64,000 bases of DNA from contig CM030722.1 of NCBI GenBank assembly GCA_018127085.1, positions 372,001 through 436,000 of the forward strand. Reading direction: 5' to 3'. A program made the translations under genes and the position numbers. A model generated the notes under the pieces. The model had not been told where the DNA came from. It worked only from the letters and a program-made list of their open reading frames with translations, and did not search any database. Source of the DNA: Pneumocystis sp. 'macacae'. Taxonomy: Eukaryota > Ascomycota > Pneumocystomycetes > Pneumocystales > Pneumocystaceae. Of the stretch, positions 52,467 to 64,000 are shown piece after piece (the stretch's first letter is position 1; each line of letters starts with the position of its first letter).

Positions 52467-54530
52467 GTCGACAGAACCGTTGTGAAGTCGGGTCGTAGAA
52501 GTCTTAGAATGGATGGTGAAAGATAAAAAGATTGAAAAATACATAAAGTAGTTCAAAAGAATTTCCAGATGAACTAAATGTTTCTTTTATTTCAAAAAAC
52601 CTGGTGCAATGAAAATTGTGCTTAATTTAATGATTTATTAGAAGATGCTAGTATGTCTTTAGAAAGCTTGTAAACCATGGCAAAAGCAAAACCAGTATAC
52701 AGTTGAATGGTATCCAAAAATATATACTTCTATAGATTCTTGTGTAAGTACTGTTATATATTTTCAGTTTATATTTTTACACTTCTGTTGAAGTTGACTT
52801 TTAAGATACTCAAATAGTAACGAACAATTGAAAATTCACAAATAAATTAATTGTAAAGAATATGGAACATGTTTCTACTTTTTGAATTCAGTTTATCTGC
52901 TGATTGGTTTTTAATACATCTCTTAAATATTTAGAAATTAAGATAATATGTCTTTCATAAACTTTTAAGTAGTTTAAATATCCAATATAATTTTGTTAAT
53001 TCTTCTGTAACATAATAATAATATCTATTAAACCTTTTTATTTGTATTATTAGTAATATATATAAATGAATGTTCAATTCTTTGATAAAATATTAATAAA
53101 CGCTCTTTGGTTAAAGAAAAATTGTCTAGAAACTATTCTTCTAAATTTTTGAAAATCATTGTATTAAACTTTTTTAAATTATTACATTTTATTTTGCAAA
53201 TATTTTTCTTAATATTGATTCGAATTTGATAAAAATAGTTTAGATTTACCTCTTAATACCAATTTTTTTATTAAAAATTCTATATTTTTCATATTCCAAA
53301 AAATATTCTTTACTGCACTAAATAAATTATTTAATTGTTTTAAAAATACTTGAAAAGTCAATGAAATTTATTCATAATTATTTATTAGAATGAAATATTA
53401 TATTTTAATAAATCATTTACCAATTAGTAAATGATCTTTTAAAAAAAAAATCGTTGAAACATTAAGTAAATATTGAATAGTACAAATAACTTTTCAAGTA
53501 GAATGTAATTATTTATCAAATAAATAAGAAATACCATATTTAAATTGTTATCACTAGAAGCAAAATAAATTTGATAGTCAAAAAAAACATTTTTCAATAT
53601 AAATTGCTTTAAAACATATTTAATATTTTATTAAATCTATCCTTACAGTTCTTTCGGAAAAATCTATTCTTTAATATATCCAATCAAAAACCATATAATA
53701 ATTATTCCATTATTGGCGATTTATACATGCAAATATACACTTTCATCATATTTTCAATTTTTCTCTAGATCAATCAAATATAAAAATCCTATAAACACAT
53801 CTAAACAGATATAATATACATTATAATATATATCGAAATTTAATATAAAATGAGCATAACCTCTCCAAAAACTTCAATATAGATGTTATAATTTCAAATA
53901 TGAAAAATATTACCTCAAAAGCAGTAAATCCTTATCAAAAGTTATTTAAACTCTTTAAGGATACTTCAACACCATGTAATATTCAATTTTTGAATAAACG
54001 CCACTTTTTGTTTAAAAACATATACACATTTCAATAAAATATTAGGTATATCTTTTTATTATACTATATGTTAGCATATGTACTATATATACTAAGCATA
54101 TATTAACATACGCTCCAGATATATTAAGCATACATACGCATAGATACGCATATATTCCAGTAAAATGTATCAAAACATTACAATTCTTTTCTATTTCCAG
54201 ATTTGCATTATTATATATTTCTCTTTTTATATATCTTTGCTTCATATTTATCTGCTATATTATTCTATCATCACCAATTACAACAAATAATAAGTAATCT
54301 ATTTTAACTATATCAGCAAATATATATTCGTTAAATCCTATTATCTTGTTTTAATAATTTTTCAGCATTTTCAAATATTTATATTTTAACTGCTCTTTAG
54401 ATGCTTCTCATACTTGTCCTAATTAACTCTGCATCATACTAACGATACTCAAATGCCTTAATATTCGATATATCCGCAGTAGACAGAGTCGTATATAATA
54501 CAATAAATAGTGTATACAATCTACTCACAT

Positions 54531-54560
54531 CATATACATATATATACATATATATACATA
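54531..54560. repeat. 10-nt tandem repeat (TATATACATA)
   Basis: Nearly three direct copies of CATATACATA/TATATACATA, a simple AT microsatellite. Confidence 0.85.
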
Positions 54561-54634
54561 AAATATAAATAGTATATACAGAATAAAAACAGGTTAACAA
54601 ATCTCAGAAAAGTATATAAACGTTGCTCTTTAAT

Positions 54635-54670
54635 CGCAATAAAGCACGCAATAAAGCACGCAATAAAGTA
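54635..54670. repeat. 12-nt tandem repeat, three copies (CGCAATAAAGCA)
   Basis: Copies at 54635-54646, 54647-54658 and 54659-54670. The third differs by one base (T for C). The unit is less AT-rich than its surroundings. Confidence 0.9.
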
Positions 54671-54701
54671 TCGCCAGTCAGCTTATTCTATTAGATGAGC
54701 T

Positions 54702-54735
54702 ATACAATGCATATACAATACATATACAATGTACA
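54702..54735. repeat. Degenerate ATACAATGCAT-type tandem repeat
   Basis: Three near copies of an 11-12 nt unit (ATACAATGCAT, ATACAATACAT, ATACAATGTACAT), about 320 bp upstream of the adenylosuccinate lyase ATG. Confidence 0.75.
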
Positions 54736-55052
54736 TGACACACATAATAACAGATATATAATAAATACACAGCACGTACAACACTGTTATTTAATGCATT
54801 ATAGTATTAACAACAGCGTTTACGATTTTTCATAGAATATGCTTATACAATGTAAGTATCGAAGCAATGCTTAGATAATCAGGTGCATCGCACATCAAAA
54901 CAGCGTTTTAACACATACAACCCAATATAATAACGCATATAATACGATTTGCGTATGCATATACGATCTAAAGATCGGTTTACACTACTTGGTATTTGTA
55001 CCACTTCACATTTGTACCTTTATTCTTGATTTCTACTTCAAATCTCAGATAA

Positions 55053-56745
55053 ATGACAAGCAATATCAAGAACAATGAAGCCGATGCAGCAAAAATAGAA
55101 GAAGCAACTAAGTTAGCGTGGGACACCTACTCGTCTCCTCTTCAAGAGCGTTACGCATCAGCAGCTATGCTTTCTTTGTTTTCACAACGCCATCGCATCA
55201 ACCTGTGGAGAAAACTGTGGATTGATCTAGCAACAGCACAGCGCGAATTAGGGTTGACGCAAATTACAGAAGAAGCACTTAAAGCTATGAAGCGGCATTC
55301 TCAAATAACAGACATGGAGCTTAAAATGGCACAGGAAGAAGAGCGCAGATGCCGGTCTGTCTACAAACAATTTAATCAAAAACTAACAAAAAAACTAGAC
55401 ATGAAGTAATGGCACATATATATGCATTTGGGAAGGTTGCACCGGAAGCTCACGGAGTGCTACACTTGGGAGCCACATCATGTTTTGTAATGGACAATGC
55501 AGATCTGCTGATAATGCGCGATGGACTTAATTTATTACTTGAAAAACTTGCAAGGGTCATAAAGCAGCTTTCTGAATTCTGTAGAACATATAAGACTCTA
55601 CCAATGCTTGGATATACGCATTACCAGCCAGCACAGTTAACAACAGTTGGAAAAAGGGCAGCATTGTGGCTCCAGGTCGATATCTATGTGTCTGTAAATG
55701 ATACAAGGCTAAAGAAGTAGGATTTTATATGGGATCTCCGAAACTTACAACGAGTACAGAAAGATCTTTGTTTTCGTGGGGCAAAAGGGACTACAGGAAC
55801 ACAGGCATCATTTTTAACATTGTTTGACAATAATCATGGGAAAGTATGAATTAAAAACAAAAAACAAATATTTAAAGTGACATAAAGACTCAGGTACAGC
55901 AACTAGATGCACGAGTGACAGAACTTTCTGGGTTCGAACAAGCATACAAAATAACAGGGCAAACTTATTCACGTAAAGTTGATGTAGACATACTGGGGGC
56001 ATTAGCATCGTTCGGTGCGTCGGCACATAAAACCGCAACAGACCTGCGACTTCTTGCCAATGAACAACAGATTGAAGAACCATTTGAATTAGATCAAATC
56101 GGGTCAAGTGCGATGGCATACAAACGAAATCCAATGCGTTCTGAACGAATATGCGCTCTGGCACGACACTTGACTGTACTATTTACAGATGCAGTGACCA
56201 CGCATTCAGTTCAATGGTTTGAGCGAACACTTGATGATAGGTAGCACTTTTCTATATTTTATAGTACAAGTTAACAATAACTTTGCAGTGCAAATCGGAG
56301 AATTTACATTCCAGAAGCATTTCTTACTGCAGATGCAGTGTTGGAACTTTTTATTAATATCACAAGAGGCCTTGTTGTGTATCCAAACGTAATTTCAAAA
56401 ATTATCTTAAAAGAACTGCCGTTCATGGCAACAGAGAATATTATAATGGCAATGGTTCGCAAAGGCGGCAATCGGCAGATTTGCCATGAGAAAATCCGAG
56501 TTCTTTCAAAGGAAGCGTCCCGTATTGTAAAAGAAGAAGGAAAAGATAATGATCTTATAAAACGTATCAAAAACGATATATATTTCAAGCCAATATGGAC
56601 CGAAATTGATGCCTTGCTTGATCCTCGCACATTTATTGGTCGTGCTCCTGAACAAACAGAAGCTTTTTTGAATACTGATGTAACTCAAGCTCTAGAACCA
56701 TTTAAGAACCAGCTAATGGATCAAATTATTGAGCTAAGTGTGTAG
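55053..56745 (+). CDS. ADE13: Adenylosuccinate lyase
   Basis: Catalyses two fumarate-releasing steps of purine synthesis (SAICAR to AICAR, adenylosuccinate to AMP). ATG at 55053; the N-terminus has [20 protein letters not shown], typical of eukaryotic ADSL. A GTCTGT-donor intron (from 55355) joins ERRCRHE to [20 protein letters not shown] then LGATSCFV, the general-acid His region. Next are [20 protein letters not shown] and [15 protein letters not shown]. The fumarate-lyase signature is [15 protein letters not shown]. The C-terminal domain has ERTLDDSANRR across an intron, [17 protein letters not shown] and [16 protein letters not shown] ends at 56745, inside the 3' end of med7 on the other strand. 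Codon usage looks somewhat richer in G/C than neighbours. Confidence 0.95.
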
Positions 56746-57611
56746 AAGGATGTATTTTTTGGTCTATTATTGACCAAACATGAAGATCATGCAACTGTAT
56801 GTTAGTTTTTGTTTCATTGAAATTGACCGGCATATATTCATGAAATTTTGAATCAAAGACACGGTGATACATAGAAAGAATACGTTTAACGTCATCGCAT
56901 GCACTCTGACATGCAAGCAACTTTTCTTTTTCATCTTGAACCTGTTTTTCAACTAAACAACATAAAGTATGTCGAGCCTAATTATAAATATTAGAAACAC
57001 ATTAACCCTATTTATTACATCCATGCCTGATGAGGCCGATATTCATTAATCAAATGATGCATATTGAGCAGCAAAATTCGAATATGTTCTACTTTTTCAA
57101 CAAACTAGATCTTATTTAAATAAAGCAACTAAAACATAAATATACCTGTTCTGGTACAATTCCCATAATCCCCAGAAGCTCAAGAAAATTCAGTAAAAGA
57201 CTTTTTAACATTTTTTTTAATTCTGCGATACGTTCTTGAGCACAAAGTGGTCCATTTTTTGTGTCAAAAAGCTGTTGGATACCAAATTCAGTGAGAGATG
57301 GCAACTCATCAGGGATCTTAAAATACTTAGCAGACAAAAAAACATGTTTTCATGTATACTTTCCACCGTTCATGAAAACATTGATAGGATCCTTCAGTAG
57401 GTATTTTAGGTGGAATAAAAAACTTTGCCAATATAGAACCATTAGTATTTCCAACATCGGGAATATTCGGGTGATTTATGTCACGAATAGCATCATACCG
57501 ATTTTCTTTAAATGCAAGTAAATTATCATCAGTAAACAATTTATAATGTTGCGGTGGAGGTGGGAAAGTAGAAGATAATTCTGTTTCTAACGGTTGATCC
57601 TGCATCTTCAT
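56726..57611 (-). CDS. med7: Mediator subunit 7
   Basis: Middle-module subunit of Mediator, linking activators to RNA polymerase II. ATG at 57611 (or 57605). The N-terminus holds [20 protein letters not shown], the Pro-rich Med7 signature, then [18 protein letters not shown]. After introns come [20 protein letters not shown] and the Med7 core [20 protein letters not shown]. It continues in the next exon [20 protein letters not shown] followed by HQA. A coiled-coil exon ([20 protein letters not shown]) follows. The tail beyond it ([20 protein letters not shown] onward) extends past the usual Med7 end. It stops at TAA 56726, overlapping adenylosuccinate lyase by 20 bp. The core makes the identity firm; the tail is less sure. 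Confidence 0.9.
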
Positions 57612-58039
57612 GAAAATGCATTAAAAATACTATAAAAATATAAACTTATGTTTTCATTATAAAAAATAAAATAAATTTGAAAATCTAATGGATTTAAAAA
57701 ACATTAAATTTTTTTATTCGAAGACAACTCCAAAGTAGAAACAATTAAAAAGTAAAATATTACTAAGACACCTTAATAAATAATAATAAATAACAAAATA
57801 ATATAAACATATTTTTGAAAATAACTAGGTTGTGTATATACATCTAAACATATCGAACATAGATATATTTGAATATGTTATACATAATGTATATTTTATT
57901 ATAAATAACGTATTTTGAAATATATTTAACTTTTCTTAAAAGAATGCATTTTTTAAAATAATAAATTTAAATTTAATATTTAAATAAACATTTCATAATA
58001 TTTCTTTAAAATATAAAACATCATCGACATGATAATTTA
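57612..58039. other. Intergenic region between kar5 and med7
   Basis: About 430 bp of A/T-rich sequence between the med7 ATG and the kar5 stop. No feature recognised; presumably the med7 promoter and kar5 3' region. Confidence 0.5.
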
Positions 58040-60108
58040 TTAAAAGATACGAGAAACTCTTTTTGATTTATCAACGATAGAAAGTCGTTGCCAATTTACA
58101 TCATGATTAACTTCAAATGGTCTTAAATAAGATTTTAAAAAAAAAGGCATTTGATAATTTTTATAATTTCTAATAAAACATTAAAATAAATATAAAGTTC
58201 AAAAAATATATACCTATAATTCTTTTTAAAAAAACGTGAAAATAAAGCAACAAATATAAAAAAAAATAAAAAAGAAGTAATATTTTTATAAATGTCTGAT
58301 ATAGCATAAAATAACAATGAAAGATTCTTAATATTTAAGTATTCAATAAATATTATAAATTTTCTCCAAAAATAATATAAAACTATTGTTTATTAGAAAA
58401 CAACTATTAATTCGACAATAACATACAAACAAGTAAAAATATACCGGCAAGTTTATACATTGGAAAAAAGAAAAAAAAAACCAAACATATAAATACAAAG
58501 GGTATTTTTGAAAGTATCCAAGAATATATATAATTTTCTGCGTTTTTTGTAGTATTTTTAAGTTCCTGTATTTGATCCAGCAAATTGTCCATTCTTTCAT
58601 TTACTAAACTAGAAATAGATTTAATAGTCGAAAGGGATCCATTCCCTATTTTTAATTGTAAAGCCTTAATAAAATTAGATATCACTCAAAAATATAAAAT
58701 CTAAAAACCTCAATAGAAGATAAAGACGAGAATAAATCATTGTGAGAGAATGTTAAATTTTTCAATGTTTTTGAAAGAGCTTCGGTTACCTTTTATTCTT
58801 AAAATATATAAAATAATAATGAAAAAATTACCATAGACATGGATGATATTTGTTGTGAAAGAGTTTCAATGGATCCGAAAGAAAAATCCTATATTAAATA
58901 ATTAATGTATCCATAAAACAAAGATAAGTTACCAAAGATAAACGTATTTTGTTTAAACGATCAACAATTGATCCTAGAAAAGTATTTTCAATACTTTCCA
59001 ACTCATTGTTTATCTAAAAATATAAGTTATTTTTTTTTTTTTTAAATTAACCTTTTTTATAGATTCAAAATTATTTAAAGCAATCTTACCAACTGTACCC
59101 CATAATTCATTTGTAAATATAGTAAGATTTTTTATTTCTTTTTTTGCATGTGAACTCGTCTATTACTATCAATAATATTTTATTAAATAAAAAAATAAAT
59201 ACTTGATCGACTTTTGACATAATTTTATCTAAATTCATTGTAATTAAGTCAATCCTTCTATTTACTTCACTCAAAGAGACATTTATCGATGTTAAGAACG
59301 CTGATAATAAAACATTTGCCATTTTCTCCATCTCTTTAATCTCATTTTTCATTAATTGCATACCATGTTCCATTTCTTCTTGAAATTGTTGCCATGAGTG
59401 CTCCATCTTATATTTCTCATATGTGCGAAGATCAATATCATCCATCTCAAGCTTTAAATTATGAAGTAATCCCATTTGAGCATATGTTAAATTTCGATGC
59501 AATGCAAGTAGTTGGTCTTTAAAACTTTAGCAGTTTAAAAAAAAGCAATTAAAACCTTTTTCAACTTCCGTACGCGCAGCAAAGCACCTAAAATATAAAT
59601 AAACATAATCTTTAAACAGTTTTTTACTAAAAACTCACATACGTGTTACATCTCTAAAATATCCCGAGTAACTTAACTTATCAGTTTTCAAATCAAGAAT
59701 CATACACAAATACCTTGTCCACCATTGAGGACGAGTCTCTAACTCTTTAACACATTTTTGAAGATTTTCTTGTCGACATGCTTCTGGAACTTCAACATGA
59801 GCAGTATCAAGCTCACAAAGAGTCAATTTAACTGCAAAAGCCAGTTTTTCGTTCTCATGAAGATCAGAATCCAATTTTTCACACGTAGAAATAAGTGAAG
59901 AAACAGAAAGCCGAAAACAAGACGGCTTCCGTGAAAGTAAATGCAATGTTTCTAACATAGGTATAAATGGATGATTTTCATCAACAATATCGGTTAAAAT
60001 ATCCTCATTTTTTAGCTCTAAAGAAGGATGTATTTTAAAATTTGCATTGACAATCCAAATAAGAAAAATTTCAATTAAAATAAGGATTTCAAAAGCAATT
60101 CTCTTCAT
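58040..60108 (-). CDS. kar5: Nuclear-fusion (karyogamy) protein Kar5/Tht1
   Basis: Membrane protein of the ER/nuclear envelope needed for nuclear fusion after mating. ATG at 60108; a signal-peptide/membrane start (AFEILILIEIFLIWIVNA). The Kar5/Tht1/GEX1 Cys-rich domain is seen: PSCFRLSVSSLISTCEKLDS, KLAFAVKLTLCELDTAHVEV, PEACRQENLQKCVKELETRP and QWWTRYLCMILDL, then SYSGYFRDVTRMCFAARTEV. Long coiled coils follow (SWQQFQEEMEHGMQLMKNEI). Near the C-terminus are two or more hydrophobic segments (about 58,400-58,530 and 58,180-58,280). The last exon ends RPFEVNHDVNWQRLSIVDKS then KRVSRIF at TAA 58040. Exon joins downstream of 59,200 are approximate. Family order is right. Confidence 0.82.
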
Positions 60109-60376
60109 TTTTTTTAACGTTGAATTAAATCTCGTAACTCGAGAAAAAGCGTATCTTGAAATTTATACGACGTTAAGATTTGTAAATTAAATATTAACTA
60201 TATATACAGAAAAACAGAGAAAAAAAAGAAAAAAGTTAAAGGAAAAATATTTTTGTTGAAAAAATAATGGTGTAATTGAGTTAAACAAAAAAACAAAAAA
60301 AACTCTTTTCTAAAGACTTTAAAAAAATTAAAAGTCTTCTAAATACTATTTAAGTTAAAACAAAAAGAAAAAAACA

Positions 60377-62961
60377 ATGGAATTTAAAAAAATCTGTAAC
60401 AAGTCGCAAGATCCGTTTGAATACCTTTTTTCAGAAGATTCAATGCAAACTGGATCTTTAAAAGAAAAGATCAAGGATTCATCATCAGAAAAATCAGAAA
60501 ATGAATTAAAAAAAAATAATTTAATAAACGATTCAGATTCAGAAGAAAGCGAATTTGAATGGGAAGACTTTGATATTTATTTTAAAAGTTAATAAATAAT
60601 TTTAATAAAAAGAATATTTATAGTATATAGATACATTAATAAACAATTCAGAAAAAGAATATGATCTCGAAACAACGATTGAACAAAAAGTGGAGATTAA
60701 TAATAAGAGAAGAAGGTAACTTTATTTATATAATTATTTTTTTAGTCATTTATATATTTCAGACATGGAATTACAAAAAATGATAGAAAACTCCGTCTTG
60801 AAATTCACAAATTACATTTACTTTGTTTAATTTCACATAGTTCACTAAGAAATTACTTTTGTAGAGATAAAAGAATACATGTTTCTTATTTAATATTATG
60901 ATGTCTCTTCTAATTAATATAGGCTAAACTCAAATCAATCTTACCAAACGAAATTCAACAATTATTTAATCCGGATAAAAGAATTTCACAGTATCGAAAA
61001 TCTAAAATGTTTATGAATGCTCTTAGAGCTACTGTAAATATATGGAAGAGAAAATTTAAAAAAAATAAGTATGGAATATCAAAACCTTTTTGGACAATTT
61101 CAGAACCAAATAATGTATGCTTAAGTTTTATTTCTATATTTTTTGCAAACAACAACAGGAATATATTAAAAAATCATATGATAATATATCTTGTTTCGAT
61201 GATTTTTTGACGGCAGCAGAGCAATTACAAGGATCTCGGGATCTTGGTGCTCAATTATTCGTAGCACTTCTAGACAGTAATAATGTAAATGCGCGATTAA
61301 CTGTATTTTTACAGCCGTTATCATATAAATTTGATAAGTCAAGTTCTTTACATAATTCAATATCAACTACTTCTAATAAGAACAATAATAATATTGAATT
61401 TAAAGATAATTATATATATAAAAATACATCTAAAAATCTAGACATAACAAATAATTTTGAAAATAGAAATAAAATAGAACAAATTGAACTGTCTAAATAT
61501 TCCAAATCTAATCTTTTATCTACAAGTAATAATTTTTCAGATTTATTAAATGGTAATTTTCTTTTATCCCATTATAAATATTAAACTTTTATAGACAATG
61601 AAAGTGATATAGAAGAATCATTGCACCCTATATATTGGACAGAGGCACTTAATCCATCCACACAAAAATGGATATTTGTTGATCCGATGGTTTCATATTT
61701 AGTAGGAAAACCAAGTAAGATGGAGTCACTTATTTCAAAGTCTAAAAATTCATTAAGTTATATTATATCATTTGATAGGAGTGACATGTTTCTTTTACTA
61801 TTTATAATATTTACTAATACGTTTTTCTAGATGGATATGTAAAAGACGTAACTCGCCGTTATACAAAACATTTTAATAGCAAGATTAAAAAACAACGTAT
61901 AGACTCAATTGATGAAGGTAAAAAATGGTGGGAAAAAGTCTTAAATTTTTATAGATTGGATTATATTTCAGTAAGTTCTTTTAATCTATTTTCATATACT
62001 AAAATCAATTAAAAAGCAACCTTTTGATATAATTGAAGATGAAGAGTTTTTGGAACGCCAAACTTATGAAAAAATACCCAAAAGTGTTAAAGATCTTAAA
62101 AATCATCCATTGTATTTAATTTAGTTATATTAGGGATGTGCTAATTCAACTAGATTTATTATAGAAAGACATCTTAAACGTGAACAAATTATTTCTTCTA
62201 AGAAACCTTGCTCGTATGTAACTATAAAAGTAAATGGGAACCAAGTAAAAGAGCCAATATTTTATCGAAAAGATATTATTACTGTTTTATCAGCTGGTAA
62301 ATGGTATCAACGTGGAAGAAAAATAAAGGTAATTTTTTTTAATCTCTGAAATAATTTTTAATGAAGAAAGTTTGGAGAACAACCAATGAAGATTGTCCCA
62401 AAATACAAAGAATTTGCACTTCAAAACGAATCAGAGAGTACTATTAAACATAATACTATTGGTCTTTATTCAGAATCGCAAACTGAGCTATATATTCCTC
62501 CACCGGTTGTCAATGGGAAAGTTCCAAAGAATTCATATGGAAATCTTGATATTTTTGTATCATCAATGATTCCTAAAGGCGCAGTACACTTACCATGTAA
62601 AAAATAAACATATTTTGTTTGAAAAATCTAAAAAAAATAGTCCCTGGTATATCTCGAGCAGCAAAATTTTTGGGAATTGATTATGCAGACACTGTAGTAT
62701 GTTTTTTCCATAACTATTAACAATTAATTTTTTTAGATTGGATTCAAGTTCGAAAAAAAACGCTCCCTTCCCATTATTAAAGGTATCATAATTGCACAAG
62801 AATTTGAAGAAGCAGTTTATTTAACATTTAAAATTATGGAAGAAGAAAAAAATGAGAAAACCTCTGAAAAAATGAAAGAAATTATATTAATGAGATGGAG
62901 GCGTTTTTATAAAAAACTTTATATTTGTGAAAGGCAATTTATATTTTTCCAGAAAAAGTAA
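60377..62961 (+). CDS. rhp41: Rad4/Rhp41/XPC DNA damage recognition protein
   Basis: Nucleotide-excision-repair factor that opens damaged DNA and recruits TFIIH. ATG at 60377; acidic N-terminus (SDSEESEFEWEDFDI). The transglutaminase-like domain has FDDFLTAAEQLQGSRDLGAQ, LHPIYWTEALNPSTQKWIFV and DPMV. BHD1 includes HPLFIIERHLKREQII across an intron whose branch site is GCTAAT. The next part has SYVTIKVNGNQVKEPIFYRK, WYQRGRKIKFGEQPMKIVP and LYSESQTELYIPPPVVNGKV. BHD3 has PKNSYGNLDIFVSSMIPKGA, VPGISRAAKFLGIDYADTV and RRSLPIIKGIIIAQEFEEAV. The end is placed at TAA 62959 (FQKK). An alternative frame runs to about 63,011 but needs an intron I could not place. The transglutaminase catalytic triad looks lost, as in all Rad4. 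Confidence 0.93.
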
Positions 62962-63085
62962 CTACTAATGATTATCATAGACTTAAGAAATATGATGTGG
63001 AAAATGCATAACATTTTTTAAAATTAATTGTAGGGTTAGGGCATTTTAATAATAAATAGTTATTAAAACTAATCGTAAATTCATT

Positions 63086-64000
63086 ATGTTAATATATAGA
63101 TTAAATCAACAAAACATAAAATACTGGGTACTAGGCTCATTCAGAAAAGCGTTCATTCAAAAAACCCTATTTATTGTCAATTCTCAGCGTTATTTCTCAT
63201 ATTTCCATATTCTAAAAGATCAGAATTCAGAAAAAACTACATATTTTGGTTTTAAAGAAGTTCCAGAATTTAAAAAAGAAGAACTCGGTTCAGTAAAAAT
63301 CAATTATTTTCAAACAAACTAATTTTATTTTTAGTTCAAAATGTTTTTAAATCAGTTGCTTCTTCATATGATAAAATGAATGATATCATGTCTTTGGGTA
63401 TTCATAGGCTTTGGAAAGATGAATTTGTTCAAAGACTAGATCCGGGCACATTAGATGGTGAACCAATGGATCTTCTGGATGTAGCTGGAGGAACAGGAGA
63501 TATTGCATTCCGTTTATTAGATCATGCTACAGACATTCATTTTGATACACAAACGAAAGTAAAATGTGTGGATTTAAATCCAGAAATGCTAGAAATTGGA
63601 AAAAAAAGACTCGAAAATAGTCGATACAAATATTGTGCGTATTTTTTTCTTAAAAAAAAAAATTGGTTAATTTTTTAGCAAAAAGAATAGATTTTTTCAT
63701 ACAAAATGCGGAAAATCTAGTAGATATTCCATCATCATCTATTAATATTTATACAATTGCATTTGGTATTCGTAACTGTACTCAAATTATGAATGTCCTA
63801 AAAGAAGCATATCGTGTACTAAAACCTGGTGGTATTTTTAGCTGTTTAGAATTCTCGAAAATATCTTTAGCACCTTTAGAAGCAATATACAACTACTACA
63901 CATTTCACATTATACCAATCATAGGTCATATAGTAGTAGGTGATAGAGATAGTTACCAATATCTTGCAGAATCAATTGCAAAACATTTTGACCAAAAAAC
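63086..64000 (+). CDS. coq5: Coq5, ubiquinone-biosynthesis C-methyltransferase (5' part)
   Basis: Mitochondrial SAM-dependent C-methyltransferase of coenzyme Q synthesis. ATG at 63086. The first ~40 residues are basic and hydrophobic without acids (MLIYRLNQQN, SFRKAFIQKTLFIVNSQRYF), like a mitochondrial presequence. Then TTYFGFKEVP and, across an intron, VQNVFKSVASSYDKMNDIMS followed by LGIHRLWKDEFV, the UbiE/Coq5 start. The SAM-binding motif is LLDVAGGTGDIAFRLLDHA. Next are KVKCVDLNPEMLEIGKKRL, IYTIAFGIRNCTQ and AYRVLKPGGIFSCLEFSK, all family hallmarks. Two introns (about 63,290-63,333 and 63,636-63,679). The window ends inside the C-terminal part (SYQYLAESIAKHF). Confidence 0.95.

Larger units (their letters stand above)
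52467..55052. other. Gene-poor intergenic region of 2.6 kb
   Basis: The longest stretch without a recognised gene. It is AT-rich, with repeat patches toward the right end (annotated separately). One exon-like piece at about 52,669-52,743 reads ACKPWQKQNQYTVEWYPKIY, then TSIDSC, then a GTAAGT donor. No partner exons were found. A reverse-strand frame at 54,042-54,245 is built from CATATA-type repeats and is unlikely to be coding. Confidence 0.5.

Noticed and set aside
54042..54245. Reverse-strand 67-codon frame in the gene-poor region
   Set aside because: Composed of CATATA/GCATAC repeat sequence; repetitive DNA often stays open by chance.

Overview
The window is a gene-dense, very AT-rich stretch of a fungal nuclear chromosome. 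Nearly every gene is cut by many tiny GT-AG introns of about 38-50 nt, often with a visible CTAAC/CTAAT branch site. The proteins read closest to Schizosaccharomyces/Taphrinomycotina orthologues (Prp43, Vps11, Cdc11, Ppe1/Sit4, Tht1/Kar5, Rhp41). Base composition, intron size, compactness and this affinity together suggest a Pneumocystis species. That is an inference; I cannot name the species.

Layout. 1-9.2 kb: 3' end of prp43, then vps11 (HOPS/CORVET), convergent with an SPX-ankyrin-GDPD phosphodiesterase (gde1). 10.3-19.4 kb: a Cdc11/Nud1-like LRR scaffold, ribose-5-phosphate isomerase and mre11 with an Asn/Tyr-repeat tail. 19.6-26 kb: tma46, cog5 head-to-head with tsr4/PDCD2, a PP6-type phosphatase and taf10. 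26.4-35 kb: kcs1, a candidate structured RNA, rpl26, a MARCH5-like RING-CH membrane protein and a TFIIIC WD subunit. 35.3-38.6 kb: a RhoGEF-PH-FYVE protein diverging, across a cluster of RFX X-box-like sites, from a small membrane protein and a secreted Cys-rich KP4-like protein. 38.9-52.5 kb: nst1, an SR splicing protein, prp4 kinase, a three-exon tma7, a CSN8-like protein and vps35. 52.5-55 kb: gene-poor repeats. 55-64 kb: adenylosuccinate lyase overlapping med7 at the 3' ends, kar5/tht1, rad4/XPC and the start of coq5.

Most genes are single-copy housekeeping genes with no operon logic. Themes that recur are splicing (prp43, prp4, SR protein), endosomal traffic (vps11, vps35, a FYVE RhoGEF) and inositol-pyrophosphate/phosphate signalling (kcs1 makes the ligands that SPX domains bind; gde1 carries an SPX domain). 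The least ordinary items are the KP4-like secreted protein, the X-box cluster beside it, the structured RNA between kcs1 and rpl26, and genes built with 3-25 nt exons. Exon structures were deduced by eye from reading-frame continuity and family similarity; no alignment or database search was run.
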